The position numbers and the translations under genes are program-made. From NCBI RefSeq assembly GCF_011045095.1, contig NZ_JAALDL010000014.1, forward strand, positions 62,001-126,000: DNA of 64,000 nucleotides, read 5' to 3'. Shown one piece after another: positions 1-9,492 of the stretch (its first letter is position 1; each line of letters starts with the position of its first letter). Source of the stretch: Grimontia sedimenti. Lineage in GTDB: Bacteria > Pseudomonadota > Gammaproteobacteria > Enterobacterales > Vibrionaceae. A model generated the notes under the pieces. The model searched no databases, was not told where the DNA came from, and saw nothing but the letters and a program-made list of their open reading frames with translations.

Positions 1-6
1 TCTCTA

Positions 7-621
7 TCACAGCTTTTGTAACGATTGATGTTGTCTATCCGCTTCAAATACTTGCATAAATCTATCGAAGTATTGGCCTACTGCCACCGCGTTCTCGGTT
101 TCTCCCATGGCCTCCATCAACACCATCCCGACCTCGCAGGTACAAAGGGAACCTTCGGGCTGATTGCGGCGCAGGGCGTAGCGGGTACTGAGCCCTTCAG
201 GCAGTGTCACCATAGGCACATCTTCAAGCCATGGGCTTTGGCGCAGCATCTTCCGCGCCTGCTGCCAGGTCGCATCGATAATGATGAAGTGAATCGGCTT
301 GGCTTCCGGTTTGGACGTCGGTCGGCTGACTGCTTTTTCGAGCGCAACAGCCCCTTCACCGGGAAATACCAGATACGGCTGCGCAGCCGGGTCGGCAAGC
401 AGTGTGAGTAATTCCAGTGGCGGCGTTTTGCGTTGCCAGACGTGGCGCCTGCAATACGGCAGCGCATTTTCCAGCAGCTGACCTGTGTTAGTAGCGCGTC
501 CGGTTTCTGTTTCGTGCATCAATAGCTCGATACGCACTTGGCTATCGAGCTTTGGCACGGCCTCGCACAGGCAGTTGTAGTGAAAGCCGCAAGATGGGCA
601 GGACGTTGGCTTTTCTGCCAT
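7..621 (-). CDS. DTW domain tRNA-uridine aminocarboxypropyltransferase
   Basis: The family transfers the 3-amino-3-carboxypropyl group of SAM to uridine in tRNA (acp3U), as E. coli TapT/YfiP does. The sequence has an N-terminal Cys cluster (CPSCG, then CLC) that probably binds zinc, and the family signature DATWQQARKM in the middle. I chose the ATG at 621 because AAGG lies 8 bases upstream; an in-frame ATG at 639 directly follows the stop of the upstream lipoprotein gene and could be used by translational coupling. The two genes are contiguous on the minus strand and probably co-transcribed. The exact tRNA target is not shown by the sequence. Confidence 0.85.
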   Translation of the reverse strand: MAEKPTSCPSCGFHYNCLCEAVPKLDSQVRIELLMHETETGRATNTGQLLENALPYCRRHVWQRKTPPLELLTLLADPAAQPYLVFPGEGAVALEKAVSRPTSKPEAKPIHFIIIDATWQQARKMLRQSPWLEDVPMVTLPEGLSTRYALRRNQPEGSLCTCEVGMVLMEAMGETENAVAVGQYFDRFMQVFEADRQHQSLQKL

Positions 622-639
622 TCGGGATACCTTTTCCAT

Positions 640-2181
640 TTATTTCAGCTCAACACCTTCTTGCTGAGGATAAATGCCGTCAGCGAAAAGGTAAGGATCG
701 GCGCTGTCTGGCAACAGTACTTCCGGCGCCACTGAAGGGTTGCCCGGATAGCGTTTGCCATTAAATTCCAGCACGCGGGAAGAGGCTTTTGCCCCGCCAC
801 CGCCAACCGGCATGATGAGATCGTGCCAGCCGTTGCTGGTGGATTGGCTCATTTGAAACGGCAGGTGAACCAGCGTGATGCGGCTGTTGAAGCGCCAGAC
901 ATTGCTGTCATTGTTAAACACCAAAAGGGTACAGCCGCCTGTGCCACACCAGTCGGTGAATATCATCAGCTCATCCTGCAGGTCACCGTTGAGATCCTGT
1001 GTCAGCCAGCGATAGCGGGTGCCCGCCGCCTGCTTAACACCTTCCTCGCCAAGATATGCCTTAAAAGCCGCGTCAACTTTCTCGTTGAAGTTGGCAGAGC
1101 CTTCCACACCAACGGAAATGACTGGCTGCTGGTTGCCGACCATCAAAGAGAGCGCGAGTCCCTCCGGTCCCAGGCTGTATTCGCGGCCGTTGATGATTTC
1201 CTTTTCGGCTTTCAGGGTAAAGCCGCTGCGGGTGAAAAGGCGCTCACTGAGCAGATATTGTCCCTGATGGCGGGTCATCATCACCTGAACCTTGCTATCG
1301 CTGACCTGTTGCCAGATACCGGTTTCCACAACCGCATCTTCGCCTGCCTGCTCATAGCGGGTTGTGGCCGTGTGGTCGGGATTGAGCACTAAGGTGGTGG
1401 TGAGTGACTGGCCGCCGAGGTTGGTCATGCCCTGATAATCGCCGACCCATCCGAGCGTCGGGTCGTCCGCCGAGAGTGTCGCGCAGCCCGTCAGGGTTTT
1501 GTTGCCTTTGGTGAAGGTTGAACGCCAGCCGTAAATGCTGTCGCTCATGGTGTCATTGCAAAGTTCTGGACGAAGCGTGAGGGTCGCGCCATTGGCCTGA
1601 TAGATTCGGGCTGCGGGAGAAATATCTCGGCCGGTTAGGGTGAATGTCTCCGCTTCAAAACCGAGTTGTTGGTAATTGAGCGTATTACCTTCTAAAGACA
1701 CTGACCAGAATGGCTCATTGCCGGACGCCATGGTGCGGTTTCGCGCTTGGTTGCAGCCATCGATTTCTGCCGACATCAGGTTCAGTTGAGTCACCTTGAA
1801 CGTTGCCGGATAGTCTGCTGCAAAGCCATCCATCGCGGGTTTTACGAATTCGCCAATCACTTCGCCATACACACTTTGGTAAGGCTCCATGGTCAGCGCC
1901 TGACCTTCTTTATTGAGCAAGTCCGGCAGTTGCAGCCAGTATTGAGTGTTGCTGCCACAAGGTGTGATGGCGCGGACCTCATGGCCGAGGGTGACTTCAC
2001 CACGCAGCATAAAGCGCTGGGGTTGAATTCCTGCCACTTTGGCAATCTCCTGCTGCGGGTTTAAATCGTCAGAGTTACCGAGTTCGACCGGGCCTGATGG
2101 TGTTTGGCTGCAGGCAGAAAGCAAGGCGGCAGCGGAGAGCAGACCCAGCACGTGGGAAAGGCGGCGTTTTTGGATAATCAA
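640..2181 (-). CDS. COG3650/NlpE-like outer-membrane lipoprotein
   Basis: This is a 513-residue predicted lipoprotein of unknown role. The N-terminus has a basic start, a hydrophobic stretch and a lipobox ending LLSAC near residue 24. A GNEPFW motif around residue 155 is typical of COG3650/HslJ-related domains, and residues about 250-345 resemble the NlpE N-terminal beta-barrel. The C-terminal third (TRYRWLTQDLNGDLQDEL) looks like a separate beta domain. The start is a TTG at 2181 with GAGGA 7 bases upstream, and no ATG is well placed. It lies directly upstream of the DTW gene. An envelope-stress sensor or copper-related role would be a guess from NlpE similarity. Confidence 0.75.
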   Translation of the reverse strand: MIIQKRRLSHVLGLLSAAALLSACSQTPSGPVELGNSDDLNPQQEIAKVAGIQPQRFMLRGEVTLGHEVRAITPCGSNTQYWLQLPDLLNKEGQALTMEPYQSVYGEVIGEFVKPAMDGFAADYPATFKVTQLNLMSAEIDGCNQARNRTMASGNEPFWSVSLEGNTLNYQQLGFEAETFTLTGRDISPAARIYQANGATLTLRPELCNDTMSDSIYGWRSTFTKGNKTLTGCATLSADDPTLGWVGDYQGMTNLGGQSLTTTLVLNPDHTATTRYEQAGEDAVVETGIWQQVSDSKVQVMMTRHQGQYLLSERLFTRSGFTLKAEKEIINGREYSLGPEGLALSLMVGNQQPVISVGVEGSANFNEKVDAAFKAYLGEEGVKQAAGTRYRWLTQDLNGDLQDELMIFTDWCGTGGCTLLVFNNDSNVWRFNSRITLVHLPFQMSQSTSNGWHDLIMPVGGGGAKASSRVLEFNGKRYPGNPSVAPEVLLPDSADPYLFADGIYPQQEGVELK

Positions 2182-2255
2182 CGGAGATTCCTCTTCTCAT
2201 TCAAAGCCCAACGGGGTACAACTTTGGAAAAACCAAAAGCTGAAACGGGGAAATT

Positions 2256-2723
2256 ATGGCGTATTGGCTGATGAAAACCGAGCCCGATACCTTTTCTATA
2301 GACACCTTAAAACAACAAAAGGTCTCTTGCTGGGAAGGTGTGCGAAATTATCAGGCACGAAACATGATGCGTGATGGGATGAAGCTTGGCGATAAAGTGT
2401 TTATCTACCACTCGTCTTGCAAGGATGTGGGTGTGGTGGGTATCGCCGAAGTGGTGAAAGAAGCTTATCCGGATCATTTCCAGTTTGACCCGGAAAGCGC
2501 CTATTTTGATCCCAAGAGCTCACCGGACAATCCCCGTTGGATCATGGTGGATGTGGAATACCGCCAACATCTGAAATATGTCTCTTTGGCTCGCATCAAA
2601 GCGAATCCGGCACTGGAAGAATTGCCACTGGCAAAAAAGGGAAGCCGCCTGAGTATCATGCCGGTGACTGAAGCGCAGTGGGATGAAATTATCGCGATGT
2701 CGGAAGGCGGGTTTAAGCGTTAG
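2256..2723 (+). CDS. EVE domain-containing protein
   Basis: This 155-residue protein is one complete EVE domain, a PUA-like fold that binds modified bases in DNA or RNA (human THYN1 is a member). Family hallmarks visible are the opening YWLMKTEPDTFSID, then WEGVRNYQARN and the VFIYHSSCKDVGVVG strand. The ATG at 2256 follows GGGGA. It is transcribed divergently from the lipoprotein gene and convergently with yigL, with a hairpin between. The ligand is unknown; EVE proteins are often encoded near RNA-processing genes, but the neighbours here give no firm clue. Confidence 0.88.
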   Translation: MAYWLMKTEPDTFSIDTLKQQKVSCWEGVRNYQARNMMRDGMKLGDKVFIYHSSCKDVGVVGIAEVVKEAYPDHFQFDPESAYFDPKSSPDNPRWIMVDVEYRQHLKYVSLARIKANPALEELPLAKKGSRLSIMPVTEAQWDEIIAMSEGGFKR

Positions 2724-2728
2724 ATAAG

Positions 2729-2760
2729 AAAACGGCAGCGAGGGGGAGCGCTGCCGTTTG
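2729..2760. terminator. bidirectional terminator between EVE gene and yigL
   Basis: The stem AACGGCAGCG / CGCTGCCGTT encloses an 8-base purine loop, with A-rich and T-rich flanks. It sits between two convergent genes, so it can end both transcripts. Confidence 0.75.
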
Positions 2761-2781
2761 GCTATCTACTTAGCGGCGTTG

Positions 2782-3582
2782 TTAGCCCAGTAGATGAGTT
2801 TCCAGATAACGGGCAACCGCTTCTTCGGCGTTGCTGCCAATCACTTCATTGTCCGGCAAGGTCGCTTTCACGCGCGGGTGTGCCGTTTCCATGATGAGGC
2901 CTTTCTTCGCAGCACTCAGCATTTCCACGTCATTCATACCATCACCAAACGCGATGCACTCGTTCAGGCTGAAACCTTTGATTTCTGCTACTGCTTTCAG
3001 TGCTTCACCTTTCGACACGCCAGATGCCATCACTTCCAGACAGAATGGGGTTGAAAACGCCACGCTGACTTTGTCACCGAAGGTTTCGATGAATTTTTGT
3101 TCGTAACCCATCAGGTAATCGTGGTCGTGGCGGATGAAGAAGATTTTTGCCACGTCATCAACTGGCGGATTTTCCACATCGAACTCTTTGAAGCTGAAAC
3201 CTGAATCTTTGTGGTATTTCGCCAGATCTTCATCAACGCGGTTCAGCAACCAGTCATTTTCGCGGTAGATGTGAATCGTCACGGTTTCGTCGTCTTTCAC
3301 CATTTCTATCAGTTGAGCAACCAGTGCTGGATCGACGTTACGACTGAAGATCAGTTGATCGTTTTCGTCATGCACGCGGGCACCGTTAGAGGTGATCATG
3401 CAGGCTGGAATACCCACACCTTTGCGAATGTGTGCCACATCGATGTGGTGACGGCCAGTGGCGAACACAAAGTGTTCACCTTTTGCGTGAAGGCGCTGAA
3501 GTACATCGCGGGTAAAAGGAGCGATGGTATGTTCAGGAGTAAGCAGGGTGCCGTCGAGATCAGATGCAACGATTTTGTACAT
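2782..3582 (-). CDS. yigL: HAD-IIB (Cof-type) sugar/pyridoxal phosphatase YigL
   Basis: This is a 266-residue HAD phosphatase of the Cof class. E. coli YigL dephosphorylates pyridoxal phosphate and sugar phosphates. Seen: motif I DLDGT at residues 8-12 with nucleophile Asp8, FATGRHH following, SNGARVHD, and motif IV FGDGMND near residue 210. I moved the start 30 codons inside the longest open frame to the ATG at 3582, which has GAGG 6 bases upstream and gives the N-terminus shared with E. coli YigL. pldB lies just upstream on the same strand, as in E. coli (pldB-yigL), so co-transcription is likely. Confidence 0.9.
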   Translation of the reverse strand: MYKIVASDLDGTLLTPEHTIAPFTRDVLQRLHAKGEHFVFATGRHHIDVAHIRKGVGIPACMITSNGARVHDENDQLIFSRNVDPALVAQLIEMVKDDETVTIHIYRENDWLLNRVDEDLAKYHKDSGFSFKEFDVENPPVDDVAKIFFIRHDHDYLMGYEQKFIETFGDKVSVAFSTPFCLEVMASGVSKGEALKAVAEIKGFSLNECIAFGDGMNDVEMLSAAKKGLIMETAHPRVKATLPDNEVIGSNAEEAVARYLETHLLG

Positions 3583-3715
3583 GGATACCTCAATAGGAGA
3601 GAAGATGTTTTTAAACACCTCTCCAGTGTATCCAGAAAAAGGGGAAATAAAAGGGATCAAAATGCCGGTCAATTTTTCCGCTTTAGGAAAAAGCTGACCG
3701 GAAATTTAGATAGGC

Positions 3716-4726
3716 TTATGCGGTTTGTTCTAGCTCGGTTTCTTCACTGAGTGAGTCGAAAAATGTCAGAGCCAATGTCAGTGATTTATCGCGGATAGCA
3801 TCACGTTCGAACAGGAGTTCATGGCGGGAGTCGGCCAGAATTTCGAACTGAATCGGCAGACCGGCTGCCTGACGCTCACGGTGGAATTGGAACATCACGC
3901 CATTGCAGACAATCTCATCACGTGCGGCTTGCATCAGCAGGATGGGCATATCGATGTCGGTGGCGGTCTTCACTGCGCGCTCGCAGGCATCCATGCTTTG
4001 CCATATCCACTGTGCGCTCGGGCCGCCCACTTTAAGTGTCTCGTCACTTTCATACAGTTCACGGAACCACTGATAGCGCGCTTCAGATTGCGTCAGCAGG
4101 TTGTGCTTGAAAGGCTTTGCCCAATACGGCACCTGACCCGGAGCAAAGCCCGTAGGATGCTGGAGTTTAGACAGCACTTTACACAGCGGCTTGGCAGCCA
4201 TTTGCAGAGGGCGCGACAGATTAATACCGAGCATGGGTGCGCTGAGCGCAATCGCATCAATGGCATTGGGTTTACGCGCAGCATAAAGCACAGAAATAGC
4301 GCCACCCATGGAGTGGGCGAGGATCATGCGCTGGCTGTGGGTTTTGGTGGTGACGACTTCATTGATAAAGGTATCGAGGTCGTCGACGTAATGGTCGAAG
4401 TCCACCACATGACCAATATCTGAACCTGTCACCAGACGCTGGCTGTAACCCTGACCGCGATGGTCATAGCTGTAGACATCAAACCCTTGGTTAAAAAGGT
4501 CGAAGAAAATTTCCTGATACTTCGCCACACCTTCAATACGGCCATTGACCACCACAATCGCGCGGGTGTGCTCGGGCTTGGTAAAGGCGCACCAGTTCAA
4601 ACGCAGGCCATCGTGGCCGACGAATTCACCGTGCTGACGGTTCGCCCAGAACGGGGCAATCACCTTTTCCATGGTCTCGGTTAGCGCATCCTCGCGGGAA
4701 AATAAAAAAGGGTGTTCAATTGGCAT
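3716..4726 (-). CDS. pldB: lysophospholipase L2 PldB (alpha/beta hydrolase)
   Basis: PldB hydrolyses lysophospholipids at the inner membrane. The 336-residue protein has the alpha/beta hydrolase layout: YDHRGQGYS near residue 92, the nucleophile elbow AHSMGGAIS with Ser near residue 138, and a late DSRHELLFERD segment supplying the catalytic His. Length matches E. coli PldB (340). It lies upstream of yigL with a 133-base gap, the conserved order. The start at 4726 has only a weak GGA upstream. The C-terminal ELEQTA tail is not diagnostic. Confidence 0.87.
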   Translation of the reverse strand: MPIEHPFLFSREDALTETMEKVIAPFWANRQHGEFVGHDGLRLNWCAFTKPEHTRAIVVVNGRIEGVAKYQEIFFDLFNQGFDVYSYDHRGQGYSQRLVTGSDIGHVVDFDHYVDDLDTFINEVVTTKTHSQRMILAHSMGGAISVLYAARKPNAIDAIALSAPMLGINLSRPLQMAAKPLCKVLSKLQHPTGFAPGQVPYWAKPFKHNLLTQSEARYQWFRELYESDETLKVGGPSAQWIWQSMDACERAVKTATDIDMPILLMQAARDEIVCNGVMFQFHRERQAAGLPIQFEILADSRHELLFERDAIRDKSLTLALTFFDSLSEETELEQTA

Positions 4727-4854
4727 GTGGAATCCGGCGTTGTTTTCTTATTAGCATATCACTTAATGGCAAACAGACCCGAGTTTATGGCGTTTTCACT
4801 CAGGTTATTAAAGGATTCTATCAGGGGGTGAAACGTCACGCATAACGTAAAAGA

Positions 4855-4883
4855 AAAACAGCCGGTCAAGACCGGCTGTTTAG
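4855..4883 (-). terminator. terminator downstream of abgT-family gene
   Basis: The perfect stem AACAGCCGGTC / GACCGGCTGTT with T-rich flanks lies about 20 bases past the transporter stop codon. Confidence 0.75.
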
Positions 4884-4900
4884 GGAGGAGAGTTTCACAC

Positions 4901-6502
4901 TTACTGTTGGAAGTTGAAATAGGTCTCAGCGCCTGGACCGACTGGGAAGCCTGCCACAAATACCCACAGGTAGAAGAACACGCTCCAGCCCGCAAGGAAC
5001 ACCAGTGTGTATGGCAGCATGGTGGCAATCAGGGTGCCGATACCCAGGTCGCGCTTATATCGCGCTGCGACTGCCAGAATCAGACCGAAGTAACTCATCA
5101 TTGGAGTGATAAGGTTGGTCACTGAATCACCGATACGGTAAGCCGCCTGAATGGTCTCCGGCGCGTAGCCAACCAGCATCAGCATAGGGACGAAGATTGG
5201 CGCGGTAACTGCCCATTGCGCTGACGCTGAACCCAGGGTCAGGTTGATGATGCCGCACATAATGATGAAGGCGAAGAACAGCATTGGGCCTGTCAGACCG
5301 ATGCTTTGCAAGAAGTCTGCACCACCGACCGCAATCACCTGACCGAAGTTAGTCCACTTGAACAGAGCAACGAATTGCGCCGCAAAGAACACCAGTACGA
5401 TGTACAGACCCATGGCGCTGATGGATTTCGCCATCGCATCAATCACGTCACGGTCGTTCTTCATGGTACCGACAGTCTTACCGTAAACAAAACCAGGAAT
5501 CGCAAAGAACACCAGAATGAAGGCCACGATACCTTTCAGGAACGGAGAACCTGCCACTTCACCGGTTTCCGGGTGACGCAGGATGCCCCACTCAGGCACG
5601 ATGGTCAGCGCCAGCACGGCTGATACTGCGAGTGCAGCGATACCTGCGTTACGCATACCGCGCTTCTCAATCGCAGTCACTTTGCCCGCTTCTTTGGCTT
5701 CGAAATCTTCCGCTGCCATCGATTGGTCGTATTTGCCCAGCTTCGGCTCAACGATTTTCTCTGTCACCAAGGCACCCAGAATGGTGATGAGGAAGGTGGA
5801 GGCAAACATGAAGTACCAGTTTGCTTCAGGGCCAACCGTGTAAGTTGGGTCAATCATCTGCGCCGAGGTTTCAGTGATGCCTGACAGCAGTGGGTCAACC
5901 GTACCCAGCAGCAGGTTCGCTGAATAGCCGCCGGATACGCCCGCAAATGCTGCAGCCAGACCCGCCAGTGGGTGACGACCCAGTGAGTGGAAGATCATCG
6001 CTGCCAGTGGGATCAGTACCACATAGCCCAGCTCAGAAGCGGTGTTAGAGATGATACCTGCGAATACCACGGTCAGGGTGACCATACGGCGTGATGCGCC
6101 CATCACCATAGAACGCATGGTGGCAGACAGCAGGCCTGAGTGCTCAGCAACCGCCACACCCATCATGGCAACCAGCACGGTACCCAGTGGCGCAAAGCCG
6201 GTGAAGTTTTTCACCAGGTTGGTGACGATAAGTTGCACGCCTTCAGCGTTCAGCAGGCTGTTGACGTAAATCATGCCATCGGCAGCTCTGCCTGCTGCAC
6301 CTTCCGGACGAGGGTCAGCGACGGAAAGGCCAAAATAGCCGGCGATACCCGATGCAAAGAAAATGATCACACACAGAATGGCAAACAGGGTTACCGGGTG
6401 AGGAAGAAGGTTACCGAGGAATTCGACGGTATCGAGAAAACGGGAAAAAAACGACTTGTTCGGCTTCCCGCCAGATTGTTGTTGCGAAGCTGATGACTGC
6501 AT
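4901..6502 (-). CDS. AbgT family transporter
   Basis: This is a roughly 533-residue inner-membrane protein with a dozen or so hydrophobic segments. The AbgT family imports p-aminobenzoyl-glutamate or exports antimetabolites such as sulfonamides. The segment LGNLLPHPVTLFAIL near the N-terminus and SASAQWAVTAPIFVPMLML followed by YRIGDSVTNLITPMM towards the C-terminus are family signatures. The ATG at 6502 is chosen because GGAGG lies 5 bases upstream; the open frame extends 15 codons further without such support. It stands alone with its own terminator. Substrate and direction cannot be read from sequence. Confidence 0.88.
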   Translation of the reverse strand: MQSSASQQQSGGKPNKSFFSRFLDTVEFLGNLLPHPVTLFAILCVIIFFASGIAGYFGLSVADPRPEGAAGRAADGMIYVNSLLNAEGVQLIVTNLVKNFTGFAPLGTVLVAMMGVAVAEHSGLLSATMRSMVMGASRRMVTLTVVFAGIISNTASELGYVVLIPLAAMIFHSLGRHPLAGLAAAFAGVSGGYSANLLLGTVDPLLSGITETSAQMIDPTYTVGPEANWYFMFASTFLITILGALVTEKIVEPKLGKYDQSMAAEDFEAKEAGKVTAIEKRGMRNAGIAALAVSAVLALTIVPEWGILRHPETGEVAGSPFLKGIVAFILVFFAIPGFVYGKTVGTMKNDRDVIDAMAKSISAMGLYIVLVFFAAQFVALFKWTNFGQVIAVGGADFLQSIGLTGPMLFFAFIIMCGIINLTLGSASAQWAVTAPIFVPMLMLVGYAPETIQAAYRIGDSVTNLITPMMSYFGLILAVAARYKRDLGIGTLIATMLPYTLVFLAGWSVFFYLWVFVAGFPVGPGAETYFNFQQ

Positions 6503-6726
6503 CAGATCCTCCATGTCATACAACGGTCCATTTAATTGAAAAAGCATCCTAGGTCATAAAAATGTCATTTTGCAATACTTGATGCTATCAATAATGACTT
6601 TTGCAGGCATAAAAATTAACAATAAATTAATAAATGGTGGTTAATATTGTTTGTTTTATATTCGGATTGATGGAAATGTCACCGACGGTTAGTGTGGAAA
6701 TGGAACATGAAGAGAGAACATAAAGT

Positions 6727-7740
6727 TTGAGCTGCCAAACCCAGAAAAAAGTCTTTTATATTGAGCTGTTGCGGGTGGTCGCCGCGGTGGCGGTGATCGC
6801 CATTCATGTGTTGGGGCCTTATCGCTACCTGATGGGCGAAATCCCGCAAGGTGACTGGGTTTCAGCGATAGCTATTAATGGCGCAAGTCGCTGGGCTGTC
6901 CCGGTTTTTATTATGATCACTGGTGCATTATTACTTTCAGACACCCGTCCATTTTCGCCGGGATACTTTGTCCGTCGACGGGTTATGAAAGTGTTCGTGC
7001 CGTTTGTTGCATGGTCGGTTTTTTACGCGGTATTGGCCGGGATTTCGTTACAAAATGTAAATTGGACGGAAACTGTACAGCGGTTAGCCTCCTTTCCAAC
7101 CGAAGAAACTTACTATCACTTGGGTTTTTTCTATTACTTTATTCCGCTTTACCTCTTAGTGCCGATATTGCGTCCTGTTGCCCAACGGGATGATCCCGGG
7201 CTCTTTTATGCGTTGTTGGGGGCTTGGTTCGTCCTGAGTGCAGCGCGGCTTGCCGGTATATTGCTGGGGCTGGTGGAAGACTTGGTGCTTTATGGAGGCT
7301 ATTTGATGCTGGGTTATGTGTTGCACCAAAGCAAACTGCCGTTGAAGTGGCTGCTGTTTATCGGTATCTCGGCGCTGGTAGCAACCGAGTACACTGCCAT
7401 TTCTGAAAGTGTCTCAAATGGCCGATACACAAGTGCGGGATGGTTTTCCTATAAAACCCTGAACACGGTATTGATTGCTGCGATGGTATTCGGGTTGTGC
7501 CAACATTGGGCGGAGCGGGTATCTGAGCCTATGCAGCGAAAAGTCACGGCGGTTAGCCGTCATTCGCTGGGGATTTATCTGGTGCATCCCATCTTTCTCT
7601 GGCCTGTGAGGGAGTTGGCGTTCACGCCGGGAATGACATGGCTGACCATCCCCTTGGTGACACTGGCCGTGTTCGTGTTGTCTTACGTGGCCAGTGTGGG
7701 ATTGTCGAAGTCGCGTTTTACGTCATGGCTGGTGCCATAA
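6727..7740 (+). CDS. acyltransferase 3 family membrane protein (WecH-like)
   Basis: This 337-residue integral membrane protein is of the acyltransferase-3 (OafA/WecH-like) family, which O-acetylates surface sugars. Seen: N-terminal IELLRVVAAVAVIAIHV with the conserved Arg and His on TM1, and about ten hydrophobic segments. The open frame begins with TTG at 6727 and lacks a good ribosome site. An ATG at 6707 opens a frame that would join this one if a single base were missing in ATAAAG (6718-6723), so the true N-terminus may be slightly longer and frameshifted; this is speculative. The acceptor sugar is unknown. Confidence 0.8.
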   Translation: MSCQTQKKVFYIELLRVVAAVAVIAIHVLGPYRYLMGEIPQGDWVSAIAINGASRWAVPVFIMITGALLLSDTRPFSPGYFVRRRVMKVFVPFVAWSVFYAVLAGISLQNVNWTETVQRLASFPTEETYYHLGFFYYFIPLYLLVPILRPVAQRDDPGLFYALLGAWFVLSAARLAGILLGLVEDLVLYGGYLMLGYVLHQSKLPLKWLLFIGISALVATEYTAISESVSNGRYTSAGWFSYKTLNTVLIAAMVFGLCQHWAERVSEPMQRKVTAVSRHSLGIYLVHPIFLWPVRELAFTPGMTWLTIPLVTLAVFVLSYVASVGLSKSRFTSWLVP

Positions 7741-7750
7741 GACGAAGGCT

Positions 7751-8086
7751 TTAGTGGCGCTGTAGCTTGGCAAAGTGGATAAATTCAGCGCCGCGATAGG
7801 TCAGGGTGCCACAATCACCGGGTTGTAGGGCATGGTAGTAGTGAATACCCACCTGAAATTCCCGTTTTGGTCCGCCTTCCATCGGTTCGACATAGATCCA
7901 GTACTCTTCTGGATCTTCATGCTGCTGCGGGTCGGGAATGGCGACAGATTGCTTGTCGAGAATACGGATATCAATAGAACGCTCTTCCGCCCCTTGGCCC
8001 AGCATGTGCTTTTGCATGGTCAGTACGAAGTAAACACCAGCGATCACCGCGAGGGCGCCTACGAGCAATATCACAGAAATCGGCAC
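7751..8086 (-). CDS. yhhM: DUF2500 membrane protein (YhhM-like)
   Basis: This 111-residue protein has one N-terminal TM helix (VILLVGALAVIAGVYFVL) and a small soluble domain ending YHALQPGDCGTLTYRG, the DUF2500 signature of E. coli YhhM. I chose a GTG start at 8086 because GGAGA lies 6 bases upstream; the longest frame runs 33 codons further into non-homologous sequence. In E. coli yhhM sits with yhhL, yhhN and rsmD, and homologues of all of them lie in this 7.7-11.1 kb block. Function is unknown. Confidence 0.8.
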   Translation of the reverse strand: MPISVILLVGALAVIAGVYFVLTMQKHMLGQGAEERSIDIRILDKQSVAIPDPQQHEDPEEYWIYVEPMEGGPKREFQVGIHYYHALQPGDCGTLTYRGAEFIHFAKLQRH

Positions 8087-8299
8087 GGTGTTCTCCTTTA
8101 TCCGGCCATTATCGGTCGGCAATGAGTCTACTTCACAGACCCTTTTAGCAAACCTGATGAGCAGAAATTTCGTGATCCACTCCACTTATCCTGCTCAGCA
8201 TTGGCGCTAATGTAAACAAAGTTAAAGTGCATTCTCACTTTTAGTGTTATGACGTAAGCTAATGATATGAGGTGCACTACATAAAAGAAGGAGGCCTGC

Positions 8300-8662
8300 A
8301 TGGATGAAATTGCCATTGTCGTGAGACAGAGTCGGCGTCTGGAACGGCTCCTCAAAGAACACTACCACGCAGAAGGTCGTGGATTGCATGAATTGGTGAG
8401 CAGCTGTCAGGAACGGCTTCCACATGATGTGATTGCCAAGCTTCGCTTCATTGCCACCATCCGCAACAAAGCCGTACATGAAGATGGCTATGAAGTGGAT
8501 GACATGCGCGGATTCATGAGTGCATGTAAGCAGTGCGAGAAAGAATTGCTGCCACGCAGCAGCCGCACCATCTGGCGAATTGCCCTGTTCCTGATCTTCG
8601 CCGTGACGGCGGGAGCGGTCTGGTTTTATATCGAAAACTGGCGACATATCGTCGGGCAGTAA
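8300..8662 (+). CDS. DUF4145-like small membrane-anchored protein
   Basis: The product has 120 residues. Residues 1-90 are helical and contain IRNKAVHEDGYEV, the motif of DUF4145/HEPN-like domains, and residues about 97-115 form a single C-terminal TM helix (IALFLIFAVTAGAVWFYIE). The ATG at 8300 follows AAGGAGG about 8 bases upstream, a strong site. A terminator follows. HEPN-fold proteins are often RNases, but the full RX4-6H catalytic motif is not clearly present, so enzymatic activity is not claimed. Confidence 0.7.
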   Translation: MDEIAIVVRQSRRLERLLKEHYHAEGRGLHELVSSCQERLPHDVIAKLRFIATIRNKAVHEDGYEVDDMRGFMSACKQCEKELLPRSSRTIWRIALFLIFAVTAGAVWFYIENWRHIVGQ

Positions 8663-8679
8663 CGGCAGCATGATTGACT

Positions 8680-8706
8680 AAGGCACGGTTTTCCGTGCCT
8701 TTTTCT
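8680..8706 (+). terminator. terminator after DUF4145-like gene
   Basis: The stem AAGGCACGG / CCGTGCCTT with a 4-base loop is followed by TTTTCTTTT. Confidence 0.8.
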
Positions 8707-8859
8707 TTTAATCGAGACTGAAAGTTATATGTAAACACTTACCCTTGTTGCGGGTATAAAAGTGCTTTTGATGCCTTGTTCGCTTTCTGAGACGTGTGCG
8801 GTGGACAATAAATCCTGCATCTCTAGACTTGGTTGGCTCGCAATTTAAGGGAATAAATC

Positions 8860-9483
8860 ATGTTGAGTTGGGTTGCCGTCTGCTTTTCAGGCCTACTACA
8901 CATCAATGCAGCGTATAAAGGGCCTCAATGGCAGTTTTATCTGTTCAAGCCCCTGACGATCGCCTTGATGATGTTGATTGGCATGATGGGCGGTGAGGCG
9001 AACAGCTATACCTACCTGATCCTTGCCGGGCTGGCCTTCTCGCTGGTCGGCGATATTTTCCTGATGTTGCCGAAAGATCGGTTTATTCCGGGCTTATTGA
9101 GTTTTCTGGTGGCGCACATTCTCTACAGCGTCGCTTTCTGGCAGCAGTTTGAAGGCCCAATGGTCTGGTGGCTGCCTTCTTTGATTGGCGCCGCGAGCGT
9201 CATCGTCTTCCTGCTTCTTCTTCCCAATCTTGGCCCTTTGCTCATTCCTGTTGGGGTATACATAGCGGTGATTGCCCAAATGGCCTGGGGCGCTGGCGAA
9301 TTCTGGATGAATGCCCAAACGCAGGTCGCGGCACATGCTTTCGGTGGTGCATTGCTGTTTATGGTGTCTGACACTGTATTGGCGTTTGACCGTTTCAAAG
9401 GCCCTTTCAAAACCTCAGTGCTGCTCATCATGAGCACTTACTTTTGCGCGCAAGGGCTGATCACGCTCTCCATATTGTCGTAG
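8860..9483 (+). CDS. yhhN: lysoplasmalogenase-family membrane protein (YhhN)
   Basis: This 207-residue protein has about eight TM segments. The YhhN/TMEM86 family includes animal lysoplasmalogenases that hydrolyse the vinyl-ether bond of lysoplasmalogens; the substrate of bacterial members is mostly untested. Family motifs are FKPLTIALMM near residue 28, LAFSLVGDIFLMLP near residue 60, and MVSDTVLAFDRF near residue 170, supplying the conserved Asp residues. The ATG at 8860 is preceded by AAGGGA. Ten bases downstream is the DUF2007 gene, probably in the same transcript. Confidence 0.85.
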   Translation: MLSWVAVCFSGLLHINAAYKGPQWQFYLFKPLTIALMMLIGMMGGEANSYTYLILAGLAFSLVGDIFLMLPKDRFIPGLLSFLVAHILYSVAFWQQFEGPMVWWLPSLIGAASVIVFLLLLPNLGPLLIPVGVYIAVIAQMAWGAGEFWMNAQTQVAAHAFGGALLFMVSDTVLAFDRFKGPFKTSVLLIMSTYFCAQGLITLSILS

Positions 9484-9492
9484 GAGGTAAAA